From Microvirga lotononidis (GTDB lineage Bacteria > Pseudomonadota > Alphaproteobacteria > Rhizobiales > Beijerinckiaceae), in the NCBI RefSeq assembly GCF_034627025.1, contig NZ_CP141050.1:124001-188000 (forward strand): DNA of 64,000 nucleotides, in the 5' to 3' direction. The notes beneath the pieces were generated by a model. The model had not been told where the DNA came from, did no database searches, and saw nothing but the letters and a program-made list of their open reading frames with translations. The position numbers and the translations under genes are program-made. Of the stretch, positions 63,547-64,000 are shown piece after piece. The number at the start of each line of letters is the position of its first letter. Positions within the stretch are counted from its first letter, which is position 1.

Positions 63547-64000
63547 ACATTCCCATCAGGCGTCAACCGGGCTGCGGGCGTCATCGACGCCGGCCCGATT
63601 TTGCCGGGTCCGAGGATGTGGAATGCCGCATGGCCGGAGGCGAGCAGGTAGTCGGCGATGATCCGGCGGTGGCAGCGCCACCACACCGCCTCGGCGCACA
63701 TGATGGCCGTGACGTTCGCATCACCAAGCTCGCGCAACATCGCTAGGCCCATGTGGAACTTGTCGGTCAAGGCATAGTCGGAATAGTTCCGGAAGCTGTC
63801 GTTCTCCCAATACGTGTTTGGTGAGGGCTGGGCCAGACGCTGCTTGCCGCGGAGCCCGCCGAGTTCGGCGATGTGCTCGTATCCGATCTGATAGCTGGCA
63901 AGATTGTCGGATAGAACATCACGGTTGAACTGTGGATTCGTCCGGGAGCGCGGAACCGTTCGGACATCCACCACGAGGCCGACTTTCGCCTCGCGGAGAA
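63483..64000 (-). CDS. DUF488 protein, 5' end beyond the window
   Basis: The frame is open to the window edge and reads LREAKVGLVVDVRTVPRSRT there, so the gene starts outside. The DUF488 pattern includes VVDVRTVPRSR, YWENDSFRNYSDYALT and MCAEAVWWRCHRRIIADYL. The family is predicted to be nuclease-like or to act on nucleotides; the role is unknown. Confidence 0.88.
   Translation of the reverse strand, partial: LREAKVGLVVDVRTVPRSRTNPQFNRDVLSDNLASYQIGYEHIAELGGLRGKQRLAQPSPNTYWENDSFRNYSDYALTDKFHMGLAMLRELGDANVTAIMCAEAVWWRCHRRIIADYLLASGHAAFHILGPGKIGPASMTPAARLTPDGNVYADLPEPDPSSGAEAASRHI

Overview
The window looks like a stretch of an alphaproteobacterial genome, most likely of the Methylobacteriaceae/Microvirga type in the Hyphomicrobiales. 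This is inferred from high G+C, a DUF6894 protein, a BTLCP transglutaminase-like cysteine protease, an HWE sensor kinase, several receiver-only response regulators, GreA/Rnk-like proteins and many short conserved hypotheticals. No rRNA, tRNA or CRISPR array was seen. The first ~39 kb is loosely packed accessory DNA with several 300-970 bp spacers, dispersed degenerate repeats, three transposase loci and several broken genes. From ~39.7 kb onward the DNA is visibly richer in G+C and tightly packed, with many ATGA or TGATG overlaps.

1-9.4 kb: the end of an IS630-type transposase; a LysR regulator divergent from an MFS pump, followed on the minus strand by a double carboxymuconolactone-decarboxylase-fold protein, a secreted cupin and a zinc alcohol dehydrogenase; an SDR; a Gly-rich secreted protein; a BTLCP protease. 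10-14.3 kb: a PAS-GGDEF-EAL protein, a small XRE-like protein and a receiver-only regulator. 14.7-18.2 kb: small hypotheticals and two DUF2382 (YsnF/AvaK) stress proteins. 18.6-22.8 kb: a minus-strand cassette of VWA protein, Ser/Thr kinase with FHA domain, PPP-type metallophosphatase and a zinc-ribbon membrane protein. This is the best candidate for a little-described system; it resembles the known VWA/kinase/phosphatase triads but is not the same. 23.3-26 kb: an oxidoreductase and an MFS exporter. 26-37.5 kb: structured non-coding DNA with two similar orphan terminators (candidate sRNAs), two receiver-only regulators, a hybrid histidine kinase broken by an amber codon, an HWE kinase, an IS481 element inside a dispersed repeat, and a frameshifted tyrosine recombinase.

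37.8-39.6 kb: an NADPH-dependent FMN reductase gene cut in two by an IS630 element whose transposase is encoded in two frames. 39.7-52.8 kb: a respiratory island with an AI-2E-type permease, an N-terminally truncated PstS, two PQQ-type sugar/sorbosone dehydrogenases, two DUF2231 membrane proteins, an FdhF/YdeP molybdoenzyme, CtaG, a HemJ/CopD-like protein, and a haem-copper oxidase whose subunit II has lost most CuA ligands and whose subunits I and III are fused. No c-type cytochrome motif was noticed among these proteins, which suggests, without proving, a dehydrogenase-quinone-oxidase chain.

52.8-64 kb: a stress and metabolic block with a CDF transporter, a CBS-BON protein, small basic or acidic proteins, a Rid-like protein lacking the usual arginine, HemD, three GreA/Rnk C-terminal-domain paralogues, glutamate dehydrogenase, a pseudouridine synthase, an ankyrin protein overlapping a deaminase, and a partial DUF488 protein at the right edge.
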